Below, in pieces: positions 9,101-17,753 of a DNA stretch of 60,443 bases. This DNA is from Bacteroidales bacterium (lineage in GTDB: Bacteria; Bacteroidota; Bacteroidia; Bacteroidales; JAADGE01): assembly GCA_021108035.1 (NCBI GenBank), contig JAIORQ010000018.1, positions 1-60,443 of the forward strand, read 5' to 3'. A model generated the notes under the pieces. That model was not told the DNA's origin. It was given only the letters and a program-made list of their open reading frames with translations, and did no database searches. The first letter of the stretch is position 1. The number at the start of each line of letters is the position of its first letter. The position numbers and the translations under genes are program-made.

Positions 9101-9129
9101 TAAAAACTTTTAAAAATTCTTTATAAACT

Positions 9130-10029
9130 TTGAATAAAACTTTAATCGTCATATCAGGTCCCACGGGAATCGGAAAAACCAATATCAGCATTGAATTAGC
9201 TCAAATGCTCAATACCGTTATTATATCATCTGATTCAAGACAAATATATAAAGAACTGAAAATTGGTACAGCTGCACCGAGTGAAGCTGATTCGGCAAAA
9301 GTGAAACATTATATGGTTGCAAATAAATCAATTTATGATTACTACAGTGCAGGCATTTATGAGTTAGAGGTTCTTGAAATTTTGGAGGATACCTTTAAAA
9401 TAAATAATACTGCAATTTTGGCAGGCGGTTCAGGCATGTATATTGATGCTGTTTGCAAAGGTATTGATATACTGCCTGATGTTGAGCCGGAATTAAGAGA
9501 AAAACTTACAAAGCAATATGAAAAAGAAGGTATTGAAAGTTTAAGATTTGATTTAAAGAGATTAGACCCGGAACATTACAAAATTGTTGACCTGAATAAT
9601 CAAAAGCGTATCCTTAAAGCTTTGGAAGTCTGCATCCAAACCGGAAAAACTTATACATCTTTCCTCACAAACCCAAGTAAACAGCGTAATTTCAATATTA
9701 TAAAAATTGGTTTAGAAAGAGACCGAGAAGAACTTTATGAAAGAATCAACAACCGTGTTGACTTGATGATTAAACAAGGTCTTATTGAAGAAGCAAAACA
9801 ATTTCATAAAGATAAACACTTAAACGCATTGAATACTGTAGGTTACAAAGAATTATTTCCTTATTTTGAAGGAGTATATGATTTGAAAGAAGCAATAAGA
9901 TTAATAAAACGCAATTCCCGAAGATATGCAAAACGCCAAATAACTTGGTTTAAACGAGATAAAGATATTACTTGGTTTCATCCTAAAGATAAACAGGATA
10001 TTATTAGGTTCATATATAATCATATATAA
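9130..10029 (+). CDS. miaA: tRNA dimethylallyltransferase MiaA
   Basis: Transfers a dimethylallyl group to N6 of A37 in tRNAs that read UNN codons. 299 residues, normal length. P-loop GPTGIGKT at residues 10-17, then SSDSRQIYKELKIGTAAPS (substrate and DxR region) and the C-terminal NSRRYAKRQITWFKRD motif typical of the family. The start is a TTG at 9130: an in-frame TAA lies two codons upstream and the conserved MNKTLIVISGPTG opening fits, so no ATG is available. It converges with nadK, 46 bases away. Confidence 0.95.
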   Translation: MNKTLIVISGPTGIGKTNISIELAQMLNTVIISSDSRQIYKELKIGTAAPSEADSAKVKHYMVANKSIYDYYSAGIYELEVLEILEDTFKINNTAILAGGSGMYIDAVCKGIDILPDVEPELREKLTKQYEKEGIESLRFDLKRLDPEHYKIVDLNNQKRILKALEVCIQTGKTYTSFLTNPSKQRNFNIIKIGLERDREELYERINNRVDLMIKQGLIEEAKQFHKDKHLNALNTVGYKELFPYFEGVYDLKEAIRLIKRNSRRYAKRQITWFKRDKDITWFHPKDKQDIIRFIYNHI

Positions 10030-10075
10030 TTTCTTTGGTATTTTTAATCATAAAAAATCTGCATCCTGTTTAAGT

Positions 10076-10957
10076 TTAATTCCTCTTATCAAAGCCCCAC
10101 ATTAATTTATCTCTAATATTATTGAAAAAAGTATTGCCTTCTATTCGTACAGTTTTAATTTTAAAATCGGCAACTTTTACTTTCAAAACTGTGTTTTTTT
10201 CAACTACTTTAAAATGATGATCCAAAGAAATCAGATAATTTTCAGTTCTTCCGGCAACTTCAATAATAATTTCATTATTATCGGGAATTACTATAGGACG
10301 AACAGTAAGATTATGCGGTGCAATAGGTGTAAGTATAAAATTTTGAGAACCGGGCACAACAATCGGCCCGCCAAGGCTCAAAGAATAGGCCGTTGATCCG
10401 GTAGGTGTAGCAAGTATTAATCCGTCAGCCCAATATGTATTTAAAAACTCACCGTTTATAAAGACTTTTATTGTAATCATTGATCCTGAATCTCTCTTTT
10501 GTACAGTTACTTCATTTAAAGCATAATTATATTTTTTAAAAATATCTTTTTCAGAATTTACCTCTAATAAAGTTCTGTCCTCGGTTAAATATCTGCCTTC
10601 TTCTATTGCATTTAAAGCGAGAGGAATATCTTCTTGTGAGATGTTTGCCAAGAATCCCAAACGTCCGCTGTTTATTCCTACAATCGGGACTTCTTTATCT
10701 TTTATAAAGGATACACTTTCCAAAAAAGTACCGTCTCCGCCTATGCTGAACATCATATCCAAAGATTCTGTCATAGTATCACAACAAGAAAAAACATGAT
10801 CAGGTTCAGGATCATATACACAGAAATCCTTTATAAAATCATAATAAGGTTCATATATTGAAACTTTATAATTAAATTCCTTAATGATCTTAAAAAATTC
10901 AATAATTGAATCTTTAAATCCCTCTTTAAAATTCTTTCCGAAGACAGCTACTTGCAT
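10076..10957 (-). CDS. nadK: NAD kinase
   Basis: Phosphorylates NAD to NADP. 293 residues. GGDGTF (73-78) is the catalytic/ATP-binding motif. NEVTVQKRDSGSMI follows in the middle, and DGLILATPTGSTAYSLSLGG is the glycine-rich NAD-binding segment. Cytoplasmic. It faces miaA tail to tail. A 153-bp palindromic element lies in its 5' region. Confidence 0.95.
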   Translation of the reverse strand: MQVAVFGKNFKEGFKDSIIEFFKIIKEFNYKVSIYEPYYDFIKDFCVYDPEPDHVFSCCDTMTESLDMMFSIGGDGTFLESVSFIKDKEVPIVGINSGRLGFLANISQEDIPLALNAIEEGRYLTEDRTLLEVNSEKDIFKKYNYALNEVTVQKRDSGSMITIKVFINGEFLNTYWADGLILATPTGSTAYSLSLGGPIVVPGSQNFILTPIAPHNLTVRPIVIPDNNEIIIEVAGRTENYLISLDHHFKVVEKNTVLKVKVADFKIKTVRIEGNTFFNNIRDKLMWGFDKRN

Positions 10958-10988
10958 AATTTCAGATTGTTGGTTGACTAATTAGTAT

Positions 10989-11141
10989 GTGTCTATAAAG
11001 TCAGTGTTTGGTTCAAAATGTTCGAGTTCGAGGCATCCGAAGTGTTTGTAATCAGGAGTTTACTTTTGTAAATGACTGATTGTAAACATGAGGATAACGA
11101 AGAAATCGGACATTATGGACAAACACTAATTATATTGACAC
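10989..11141. repeat. Palindromic intergenic element, family D
   Basis: 153-bp nested inverted repeat between the LuxR gene and nadK. Outer arms GTGTCTATAAAGTCAGTGTT and CACTAATTATATTGACAC pair imperfectly. Inner arms GTTTGTAATCAG (11044-11055) / CTGATTGTAAAC pair around AGTTTACTTTTGTAAATG. The right flank carries an extra AGTGTTTG copy in inverted form (11143-11151). No coding capacity and no clear target duplication. Confidence 0.55.
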
Positions 11142-11155
11142 TGACAAACACTTTT

Positions 11156-11749
11156 TTAAACAGCTTCATCAATATCAATAATATTATTTAAAATTGCATA
11201 AACAGTAATACCCGAAACAGTTTTTATATCTAATTTTCTTGTAATATTTTTTCTGTGAGAAATAACAGTATGTACGCTTATAAATAATAAATCTGCAATT
11301 TCTTTGTTTGTTTTACCCAAAGCAATCTGTTTAACCACATCTTTCTCTCTTTCTGACAATTCTACACTATCCGCTTTATGTTTTTCAGGCAATTTTGATA
11401 TAATTATTGTTTGCAGTTTTTTTATTATTTCCTCTTTATTATCATCAACAGATATTTTTTCATCAAAATATTCAAAATGCTCATTTCCTCTTTTGGTTCC
11501 TACAAAAATTACAAATTTGGTATTAACCTTTTCGGAAAACATTTCTCTTATGTCTTCATGTGCATCATCAAGTAATTTTGAATTAATTATCAGAATATCA
11601 GGTTTATTATTATTCATTATCTTCATTAATTTCCTGACATCTGCAATCTCTTTAATGACAGACGTTTCCGGAAATCCGTTAATTATTTTTATTAATCCGG
11701 TTCGAATCACATATGATTTTTCTGCAATTATAAATGTAACTTTATTCAT
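11156..11749 (-). CDS. LuxR/NarL-type response regulator with a degenerate receiver
   Basis: 197-residue transcription regulator: N-terminal receiver-like domain (1-120) and C-terminal LuxR/GerE helix-turn-helix (about 133-195; LSEREKDVVKQIALGKTNKE then ISVHTVISHRKNITRKLDI). The phosphoacceptor position after PDILII is Asn (residue 56) rather than Asp, and the acidic pocket near the N-terminus is also missing (IIAEKSYV). Phosphorylation by a kinase is therefore unlikely. It lies 5 bases downstream of the hemerythrin gene in the same direction, which suggests the hemerythrin partner rather than a histidine kinase is the input. Confidence 0.85.
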   Translation of the reverse strand: MNKVTFIIAEKSYVIRTGLIKIINGFPETSVIKEIADVRKLMKIMNNNKPDILIINSKLLDDAHEDIREMFSEKVNTKFVIFVGTKRGNEHFEYFDEKISVDDNKEEIIKKLQTIIISKLPEKHKADSVELSEREKDVVKQIALGKTNKEIADLLFISVHTVISHRKNITRKLDIKTVSGITVYAILNNIIDIDEAV

Positions 11750-11754
11750 CTTCT

Positions 11755-12486
11755 TTATTTAATCTTTTTTCTAAGTTCATTTTCCATTTTATATGCAACC
11801 GGAATTAATACGGTATTTTCAATTCTTGTATGATCTGCCATATCTTTCTCAAGCCTGAAAATTTCTGTCAATATTCGTTCAATTATATCCGAATTATCTG
11901 CCGGAGGTAAATATTTTATTATGATATTTTTCAGGTCTAATAATGCAGAGTTTAATTCGTCATGTGATTCTTGATAATCTTTAACAGATTTATGTTTAAG
12001 CTTGGAAATACATAAATCATCAGTTTTATTTTCCGAATAACATTTTTCAATTTCTAAAATAAAAGGATATACTTCTTTCTCTTCATTTGTCGTATGTTCA
12101 ATTACTTCTTTTCTGTATTGTACAAAAAACTTATTCAAAATATCTTTATTTTTTTTATTGCTTGCATCTTCCCAAAATAACTCATGTATCAACTTTTCAA
12201 TCAAAGGTAACTTTACTCTGTTAAAATATTGATGAGACTTTAATAAATAATTAACTGTATATTTCAACGGAAAAGATTGAAGTTTATCAGTAGAATAATA
12301 ATCTTCGTTATTAAATAAATTAACAATCTCAATGAAGAATTCAGTATTGATATTATTCTTTTTACAAATTTGCTCCACTGTTCCGTCACCAAAACCAAAT
12401 TTAATTTTGAATCTGTAAATTATTGGGATTAGCTGATAGTTATGATGAATAACTTCAGCCAACTTAGTATCTTTTGAAATAATCAT
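11755..12486 (-). CDS. Hemerythrin-domain protein, Ric/ScdA-like
   Basis: 243-residue cytoplasmic protein. The N-terminal segment (about 1-50; KLAEVIHHNYQLIPIIYRFK then FGFGDGTVEQIC) resembles the ScdA/DUF542 domain, but the CCxG cysteine motif is replaced by FGFGD. The C-terminal hemerythrin domain (about 75-240) keeps likely di-iron ligands: SHQYF, HTTNEEKE, ESHDELN and DHTRIEN. Related proteins (Ric, YtfE, ScdA) respond to NO or oxidative damage of Fe-S clusters. It is first in a two-gene operon with the LuxR regulator, so an O2/NO-sensing role is likely but inferred. Confidence 0.8.
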   Translation of the reverse strand: MIISKDTKLAEVIHHNYQLIPIIYRFKIKFGFGDGTVEQICKKNNINTEFFIEIVNLFNNEDYYSTDKLQSFPLKYTVNYLLKSHQYFNRVKLPLIEKLIHELFWEDASNKKNKDILNKFFVQYRKEVIEHTTNEEKEVYPFILEIEKCYSENKTDDLCISKLKHKSVKDYQESHDELNSALLDLKNIIIKYLPPADNSDIIERILTEIFRLEKDMADHTRIENTVLIPVAYKMENELRKKIK

Positions 12487-12544
12487 TTTTTAAATTTATT
12501 TACAAAGATAATGGAATCAATTAACAATAATCATTTATCAATAA

Positions 12545-14071
12545 TCATTTTTTTAGTGCCCAATCAGGAAATACATTAATATCAATATCAAAAACAGATT
12601 GCCCCCAAAAATACATAGCTAAAGCGACAATAATCACCCCGATTAAATTTAAAATAAATCCGGTACGTACCATATCCGCAATACGAATTCTGTTTGTCCC
12701 GAAAACAATGGCATTGGGTGGTGTAGCAACCGGCAGCATAAACGCTAATGAAGCAGCCATAGTTGCCGGAATCATAAATATTAACGGATTTATTTTTACG
12801 GCAACAGCCATTCCGGCTAATATCGGCAAAAGCATTTCTGTTGTTGCTGTATTGGAAGTTAACTCTGTTAAAAACGACATAAAAAAAGCAATCAATAAAA
12901 TAATCAAAAACGGATGAATACCGGCAATTCCTTTTAGTTGTTCTCCAAACCAAACTGCCAAACCTGATTCTGAAAAACCCTGAGCTAAAGCAAAACCACC
13001 GCCAAATAAAAGTACTATATGCCAAGGTAATTTCCTTATGGAATCTTTTTCCAAAATTCTTGTACCCGGTTTAGAACGAGCAGGAATTACAAACAAAATA
13101 ACAGCTGTGATAACAGCAACTGTTCCGTCATTTATATATTTCGGATTATCAAATAATGAAGACCAACCGGGAATTTCAAAACTTTCGATTGTTATTCCTG
13201 AACGGAAAATCCACAATAATGCTAATGTTATAAATGCTGTAAATACAATTTTTTCCTCAAAAGATGCTTTTCCGAGTTCTTTGTATTGTTGCCTGAAAAT
13301 ATCTTTCCCTGCAATTATTGATTTTGAACTTGTTTTATATATCAAATATAAAACAGCCCATGCAGCAAAAAGCATAAATAAACTAACCGGTAAAGCAAAC
13401 ACAAACCACTGCGAAAATGTAATTTCGGGAGCAGCCGGAAACATTATTGCAAATATCCTCGAAAAAGACAAATTAGGCGGTGTTCCTATTAGTGTTGCAA
13501 TTCCTCCGACCGATGCACTATAAGCAATCCCGAGCAGCAAACTCAAAGAGTATTTTCGTGCATCTTTCTTATCCAATATTTCACTGAATTTTGAAATAAT
13601 GGATATAGCTACCGGAACCATCATCATTGCAGTTGCTGTATTTGACATCCACATTGAAAGAAAGGCAGTTGCAAACATAAAACCGAATAAGATTTTTCCG
13701 TGACCTGTTCCGGTCAACAATAAAATTCTTAATGCAATGCGTTTATGTAAATTATGTTTTTCCATTGCCATGGCAACCAAAAAACCGCCGATAAATAAAA
13801 AAATGACATGATTAAAATATACTGATGAAACATCTTTACCATCCATAACTCCGAACAAAGGGAATAATGCAACAGGCAAAAGTGCGGTAACGGCAATGGG
13901 TACTGCCTCTGTTACCCACCAAACAGCCATTAAAACCGCAACGGCAAGTGTTGCTGTAACTTCCGGTTTTTGTGGGTCTAAATCAGCAAGTATTAATATT
14001 AATATTGCTGATAAAGCTCCGAGGATGAGGCCTATTTTTTTGGTTGGGGTGTTGTTGTTTGTATTTGACAT
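12545..14071 (-). CDS. DASS family (SLC13) sodium-coupled dicarboxylate/anion transporter
   Basis: 508-residue inner-membrane transporter with about 11-13 hydrophobic helices. Two SNTAT signature motifs, one in each inverted repeat half (143-147 SNTATAMM and near 405 SNTATTEM), are the Na+/carboxylate-binding motifs of the DASS/SLC13 family (VcINDY-like). Likely substrates are succinate, malate or fumarate; sulfate is possible. It stands alone between the hemerythrin gene and the NTPase operon, both read in the same direction. Confidence 0.9.
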   Translation of the reverse strand: MSNTNNNTPTKKIGLILGALSAILILILADLDPQKPEVTATLAVAVLMAVWWVTEAVPIAVTALLPVALFPLFGVMDGKDVSSVYFNHVIFLFIGGFLVAMAMEKHNLHKRIALRILLLTGTGHGKILFGFMFATAFLSMWMSNTATAMMMVPVAISIISKFSEILDKKDARKYSLSLLLGIAYSASVGGIATLIGTPPNLSFSRIFAIMFPAAPEITFSQWFVFALPVSLFMLFAAWAVLYLIYKTSSKSIIAGKDIFRQQYKELGKASFEEKIVFTAFITLALLWIFRSGITIESFEIPGWSSLFDNPKYINDGTVAVITAVILFVIPARSKPGTRILEKDSIRKLPWHIVLLFGGGFALAQGFSESGLAVWFGEQLKGIAGIHPFLIILLIAFFMSFLTELTSNTATTEMLLPILAGMAVAVKINPLIFMIPATMAASLAFMLPVATPPNAIVFGTNRIRIADMVRTGFILNLIGVIIVALAMYFWGQSVFDIDINVFPDWALKK

Positions 14072-14084
14072 AATACATTTCTAA

Positions 14085-16358
14085 TTACTTTCTTCTATCT
14101 AATACAAAAGTTTGATAAACCTCTCGTTCTTCTTTTGAAAAATCATAAACAGCTAATTTTTCGTAATATTTTAAATGACGAATTCCAACATTAAGATATA
14201 ATAATGGAAGTTTCATTTTTTCTTCGTTTGCAAAAAGATCGTTTAAATAAGTTTGGATATTTGATAATCTGTTTTTGTCAAAATTTTCAATATTAACCAA
14301 AATGTTTAAGACACCCCCTTCAAAAGTAGTAAATAAATGTGGGTTAACTATATATAAACGATTTATATCTTTAAAAAAAGTTTTAAAAAAAGCTTTCTGG
14401 AAAATAATAGAAGCATATTTAAAAAAATGCAAATAAAAATCATTAATTAGAAATTCTATTAGTTGGTGTTCATTTGAAAATTCTTGAACTTTTTTGTATT
14501 GTTTCTTTGCATCTTTAATCATATTGCAATGTACATAATAGATTAAAAGGCTTTGATTTAAGGAATAATCATTAAGTTTCATTTTCATCCCGGCGTTTAT
14601 TGCTTTATATGCATCATCTATTTTTTCTAACTTTAAACATAAAACTGCTAAATTACTATATACTATATAATTTGGTTTAATACTTATTGATTTCTCATAG
14701 TATTCCAATGCCTTTGATTGCTTTCCTTCTCTCAAGTATATTGTGCCTATATTATTATTAACATCAGAACTATTTGGATTAATTTTTAAAGCCTTATTAT
14801 AATAAAATAATGCTTTATCATATTTATTTAAAACAACATTAAAAATATCTCCTAAATTTGAAAAAGCAATTAAATTATTGTTGTCCATTTTAATTATCTC
14901 ATAATAATACTCTTTTGCCTCATTAAATCTTTTCTTTTTTAAAGAATATTCAGCTTTTTGAATTAACTTTTTTAATAACTCCCTTTTATCTTTTCCCTCA
15001 ATGTATATATCAATCTCATCTTGTGATTTTATTTTTTCTAAACCGGAATATTCAGCATCAATTTCTTGTACAATATTTGCTCCCATTGCTGATTTGTATA
15101 GTTTTGCTTCTTGTTCATATTTTTCCTGCAATTCAGCAACTTGAAAACGTGCCCCGTATTTATATTTTATATAATTCTTTTTTAATTCATCAGTTGTATG
15201 AAGTACATTCAGAAAATCTAAAAACAATTTTACAATACCGTCAGGTTTTTCATTAATGTCAAAGAAAAATCTTATTAAAGGCTCTTTGATTTCATAATAA
15301 ACAAATTTTCCTTCTTTATGTTTATCCAAATAACCTTTATCATACAGTTCTGAAAGCTGTTTAGAAACAGTATTAGGAGTAATGAAACTTTTTTGTGCTA
15401 TTATTTTTCCTGTTTGAGGTGTATGAGCTAAACTTAAAAATTTCAGTATCGCTTGTTGTTGTGCCGGTAATTGTTTAATAAATTGTTCATAATACGGTTT
15501 TAGATTATTCATCGTTTTAATAAACACATTTGAAAGGTCGGATTTAAAATCAGCTTTTAAAAAAGAAAAAAAATCAACCAATAATCTGTGGTTTCCTTTT
15601 GTAAGAGAATAAACTGCTCTTATTTTTCCTCTCATTTCAGGAGTATCCAATTCTCTTATTAATTCATCCTCCTTTTCATTCTCTGCCATAACTTTTATAA
15701 ATTCAAAAGTCTCATCTAATGTTAACTTTTGCAAGTGAGTTACCGAAAAGAAGTTATAAAACGGATATTCATCCTTTTGAATTTGAGAAAACAGATTTTG
15801 AGATGTTGCAATAAAACTCACCTTATTATGCTCATGCATAAATGAACGAAGTAATCCTTGTGCAGATTTGCCCATACTTTCAAATATCTCATTCAGATTT
15901 TCAACTAAAATAAGAACATTCCTTTTTCCTAAATACTCTAAAAGTAAATCTTGCATTGCAAATGTCTGCTGTTTAGTCGGCATGTCTGAAATCTCATCAA
16001 TTTTCTCCGAGAGAGTTTCACTATTTTTTTCTTTCCAAATAATAAATGAATTTAGTACCATTTTTATAAAGTGCAAATAACTTGCAATACCCACCTCATC
16101 TTCAGCAGGATATGATATAACGATCTTTTTGTCTAATTTTTCATTTGCTTTCAAACGATTATATAATGTTCTTATCATGTGGGTTTTTCCGCTTCCTCTT
16201 GGTGCAACAATAAGTTTTTGATATGTTTCACCGTTTAATGCTTTTTCCAAAAATTCATTTTCTATTCTGCCGAGAATAATTTTACGCCCCACTAATGTCT
16301 TTTCAAGAATTTCTTCATCAATACTTTTTACGCTAAAGGTTAATAATGTATTATCCAT
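14085..16358 (-). CDS. STAND-like P-loop ATPase with winged helix and TPR repeats
   Basis: 757 residues, no signal peptide. The Walker A motif APRGSGKT is at about residues 52-59. A hydrophobic strand NVLILVEN (about 147-154) is Walker B with Glu for Asp. A sensor-like FIATSQN follows near 182. A winged-helix segment (about 330-385; IAQKSFITPNTVSKQLSELY) precedes about four TPR units (about 475-620; for example YYNKALKINPNSSDVNNNIG). ATPase, wHTH and TPR in this order resemble STAND/NOD-like NTPases used in regulation and in some phage-sensing systems. The target is unknown. It lies 10 bases downstream of a second ATPase in the same operon. Confidence 0.75.
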   Translation of the reverse strand: MDNTLLTFSVKSIDEEILEKTLVGRKIILGRIENEFLEKALNGETYQKLIVAPRGSGKTHMIRTLYNRLKANEKLDKKIVISYPAEDEVGIASYLHFIKMVLNSFIIWKEKNSETLSEKIDEISDMPTKQQTFAMQDLLLEYLGKRNVLILVENLNEIFESMGKSAQGLLRSFMHEHNKVSFIATSQNLFSQIQKDEYPFYNFFSVTHLQKLTLDETFEFIKVMAENEKEDELIRELDTPEMRGKIRAVYSLTKGNHRLLVDFFSFLKADFKSDLSNVFIKTMNNLKPYYEQFIKQLPAQQQAILKFLSLAHTPQTGKIIAQKSFITPNTVSKQLSELYDKGYLDKHKEGKFVYYEIKEPLIRFFFDINEKPDGIVKLFLDFLNVLHTTDELKKNYIKYKYGARFQVAELQEKYEQEAKLYKSAMGANIVQEIDAEYSGLEKIKSQDEIDIYIEGKDKRELLKKLIQKAEYSLKKKRFNEAKEYYYEIIKMDNNNLIAFSNLGDIFNVVLNKYDKALFYYNKALKINPNSSDVNNNIGTIYLREGKQSKALEYYEKSISIKPNYIVYSNLAVLCLKLEKIDDAYKAINAGMKMKLNDYSLNQSLLIYYVHCNMIKDAKKQYKKVQEFSNEHQLIEFLINDFYLHFFKYASIIFQKAFFKTFFKDINRLYIVNPHLFTTFEGGVLNILVNIENFDKNRLSNIQTYLNDLFANEEKMKLPLLYLNVGIRHLKYYEKLAVYDFSKEEREVYQTFVLDRRK

Positions 16359-16368
16359 AATTTCATGA

Positions 16369-17544
16369 TTATGCTTTATTAAATTTCCACCATTTTTTTA
16401 TGACAGAATAACTGAATTTATAAAACCTTTTATCTCCTTTTCTTTCTCTGGTAAAATAATCATCTTTCCAAAGCTTTGTTATTGTATCTTTAATTTCCGG
16501 TTCACTAATTTCTTCCTGTGCTGTGCAAATATTAATTAATTCCTCTTCATAAAGCCCCTTTTGGCTTTTAGCCAAACTATTTAAAATTATTACACATAAT
16601 TCCTTGTTTTCATAATAGTCCTGTATTCTTTTATATAAATAATCCATTCTAAACTCTTCTCTTTTATCATTTAACAACTCATCTGTTTTTTTCTCAATAA
16701 AATCATTATTTATATCGTTTTCATACCTAATTTTTTCAAATAGCTTATCTATATAGAAAGGAATTCTGTCAGTAATTTTACATATTAATTCCAGATTTTC
16801 ATCAGAAAGATTTAATTTGCATCCTGCATTAAGGCACTTTGCAAAGTACATCGCATCCTCATCATTAAAAGGTTTTAAATTAATAGGTTTCAAATGATTT
16901 ATAGGATCTCCGAATTTATGTCCTTCTCTTCTCAATTTATCAATTACAAGATTAATTCCTATTGAGCCACAATACACAAACCTTAATGAATTGTTTAATT
17001 TATTATTTTGAGACAAGTTTCTTAAAAAACCCAATATTTCTGATGCCTCACTTGTTTGCATTGCATTTAACATTATTGTAAATTCATCCAACATTATTAC
17101 ATTCAACTTGTTGGGATTTTGTTCAACAAGCATATAAAGCAAATATTCAAGTTTGTTTTTCCATTTTTTATCTTGTTGGGCAAGTTCAACACCCATAACC
17201 TTTGGAAACCTTTTTACAAAACCATTAAAAAAATTATCAGCTTTTTTTAATCTCTTTTCTTTAACGAGTTTTTCTTTTTTTAACTTATCATATATTTTAT
17301 TAACAAACTCTTCCGGATTATTCAAACCTTCCAAACTTATAAAAGCCACAGTATAGTTTTCTTGTTTATTTTGTTCCATTTTTCTTAAAACAGAAGATTT
17401 TCCGAATCTCCTTTGAGCATACAAAACAAAACCTTGATTTTCCAAGATTTTCCAGTATTTACAAATTTCAGTTTCTCTTCCGATGATATTCACCGGAACT
17501 CCTCCGGTTATTGGTGTTATTGGAATTATTTTTTTCATATTCAC
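16369..17544 (-). CDS. AAA-like ATPase (MNS/DUF234-type P-loop)
   Basis: 391 residues, cytoplasmic. The P-loop is AQRRFGKSS (43-51), the [GA]xRRxGKSS style of archaeal/bacterial MNS-clade STAND ATPases. Walker B NVIMLDE is at 148-154. The segment PITGGVPVNIIGRETEI before the P-loop is a typical opening for this clade, and the C-terminal 110 residues look like a winged-helix domain (ILNSLAKSQKGLYEEELINI...). First gene of a two-ATPase operon. A cluster of TCGTRCGA palindromes lies 28-76 bases upstream of its ATG and suggests autoregulation. Biological role unknown. Confidence 0.72.
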   Translation of the reverse strand: MNMKKIIPITPITGGVPVNIIGRETEICKYWKILENQGFVLYAQRRFGKSSVLRKMEQNKQENYTVAFISLEGLNNPEEFVNKIYDKLKKEKLVKEKRLKKADNFFNGFVKRFPKVMGVELAQQDKKWKNKLEYLLYMLVEQNPNKLNVIMLDEFTIMLNAMQTSEASEILGFLRNLSQNNKLNNSLRFVYCGSIGINLVIDKLRREGHKFGDPINHLKPINLKPFNDEDAMYFAKCLNAGCKLNLSDENLELICKITDRIPFYIDKLFEKIRYENDINNDFIEKKTDELLNDKREEFRMDYLYKRIQDYYENKELCVIILNSLAKSQKGLYEEELINICTAQEEISEPEIKDTITKLWKDDYFTRERKGDKRFYKFSYSVIKKWWKFNKA

Positions 17545-17571
17545 AGTTTATTATATTCACGAAACAAATAT

Positions 17572-17620
17572 ACGACAAATATGTCGTACGACAAAATTAT
17601 CGCACGATTTTTTTATCGTG
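17572..17620 (-). promoter_or_regulatory. Operator-like palindrome cluster upstream of the two-ATPase operon
   Basis: Three overlapping dyads in 49 bases: ACGACA-AATA-TGTCGT (17572-17587), GTCGTACGAC (17583-17592) and, on the minus strand, CACGATAAAAAAATCGTGCG (17601-17620). The core TCGTRCGA occurs twice, about 17 bases apart. The position between the ATPase start and its upstream terminator fits a repressor-binding region. Confidence 0.55.
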
Positions 17621-17632
17621 TATTAATCTTTA

Positions 17633-17661
17633 AACAAAAAACCGCTCTGTTAAGAACGGTT
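17633..17661 (-). terminator. Intrinsic terminator after the S46 peptidase gene
   Basis: On the minus strand, AACCGTTCT-TAAC-AGAGCGGTT (one G-T pair) is followed by TTTTTTG. It lies about 93 bases beyond the S46 peptidase stop and separates that gene from the ATPase operon. Confidence 0.8.
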
Positions 17662-17753
17662 TATGATTCAGAAAACCTCTGACAGGCTTTGCAAATGCTA
17701 TAAGGATATTAGTTTGCCTGAAAAACCATATAAGCGACTTTAAAATGAAACAA

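Noticed and set aside
12588-13523. Long alternative frames inside the DASS transporter gene
   Set aside because: They are out-of-frame shadows of a well-supported transporter with both SNTAT motifs; composition is Cys/Tyr- or Ala/Asn-skewed with no family resemblance.
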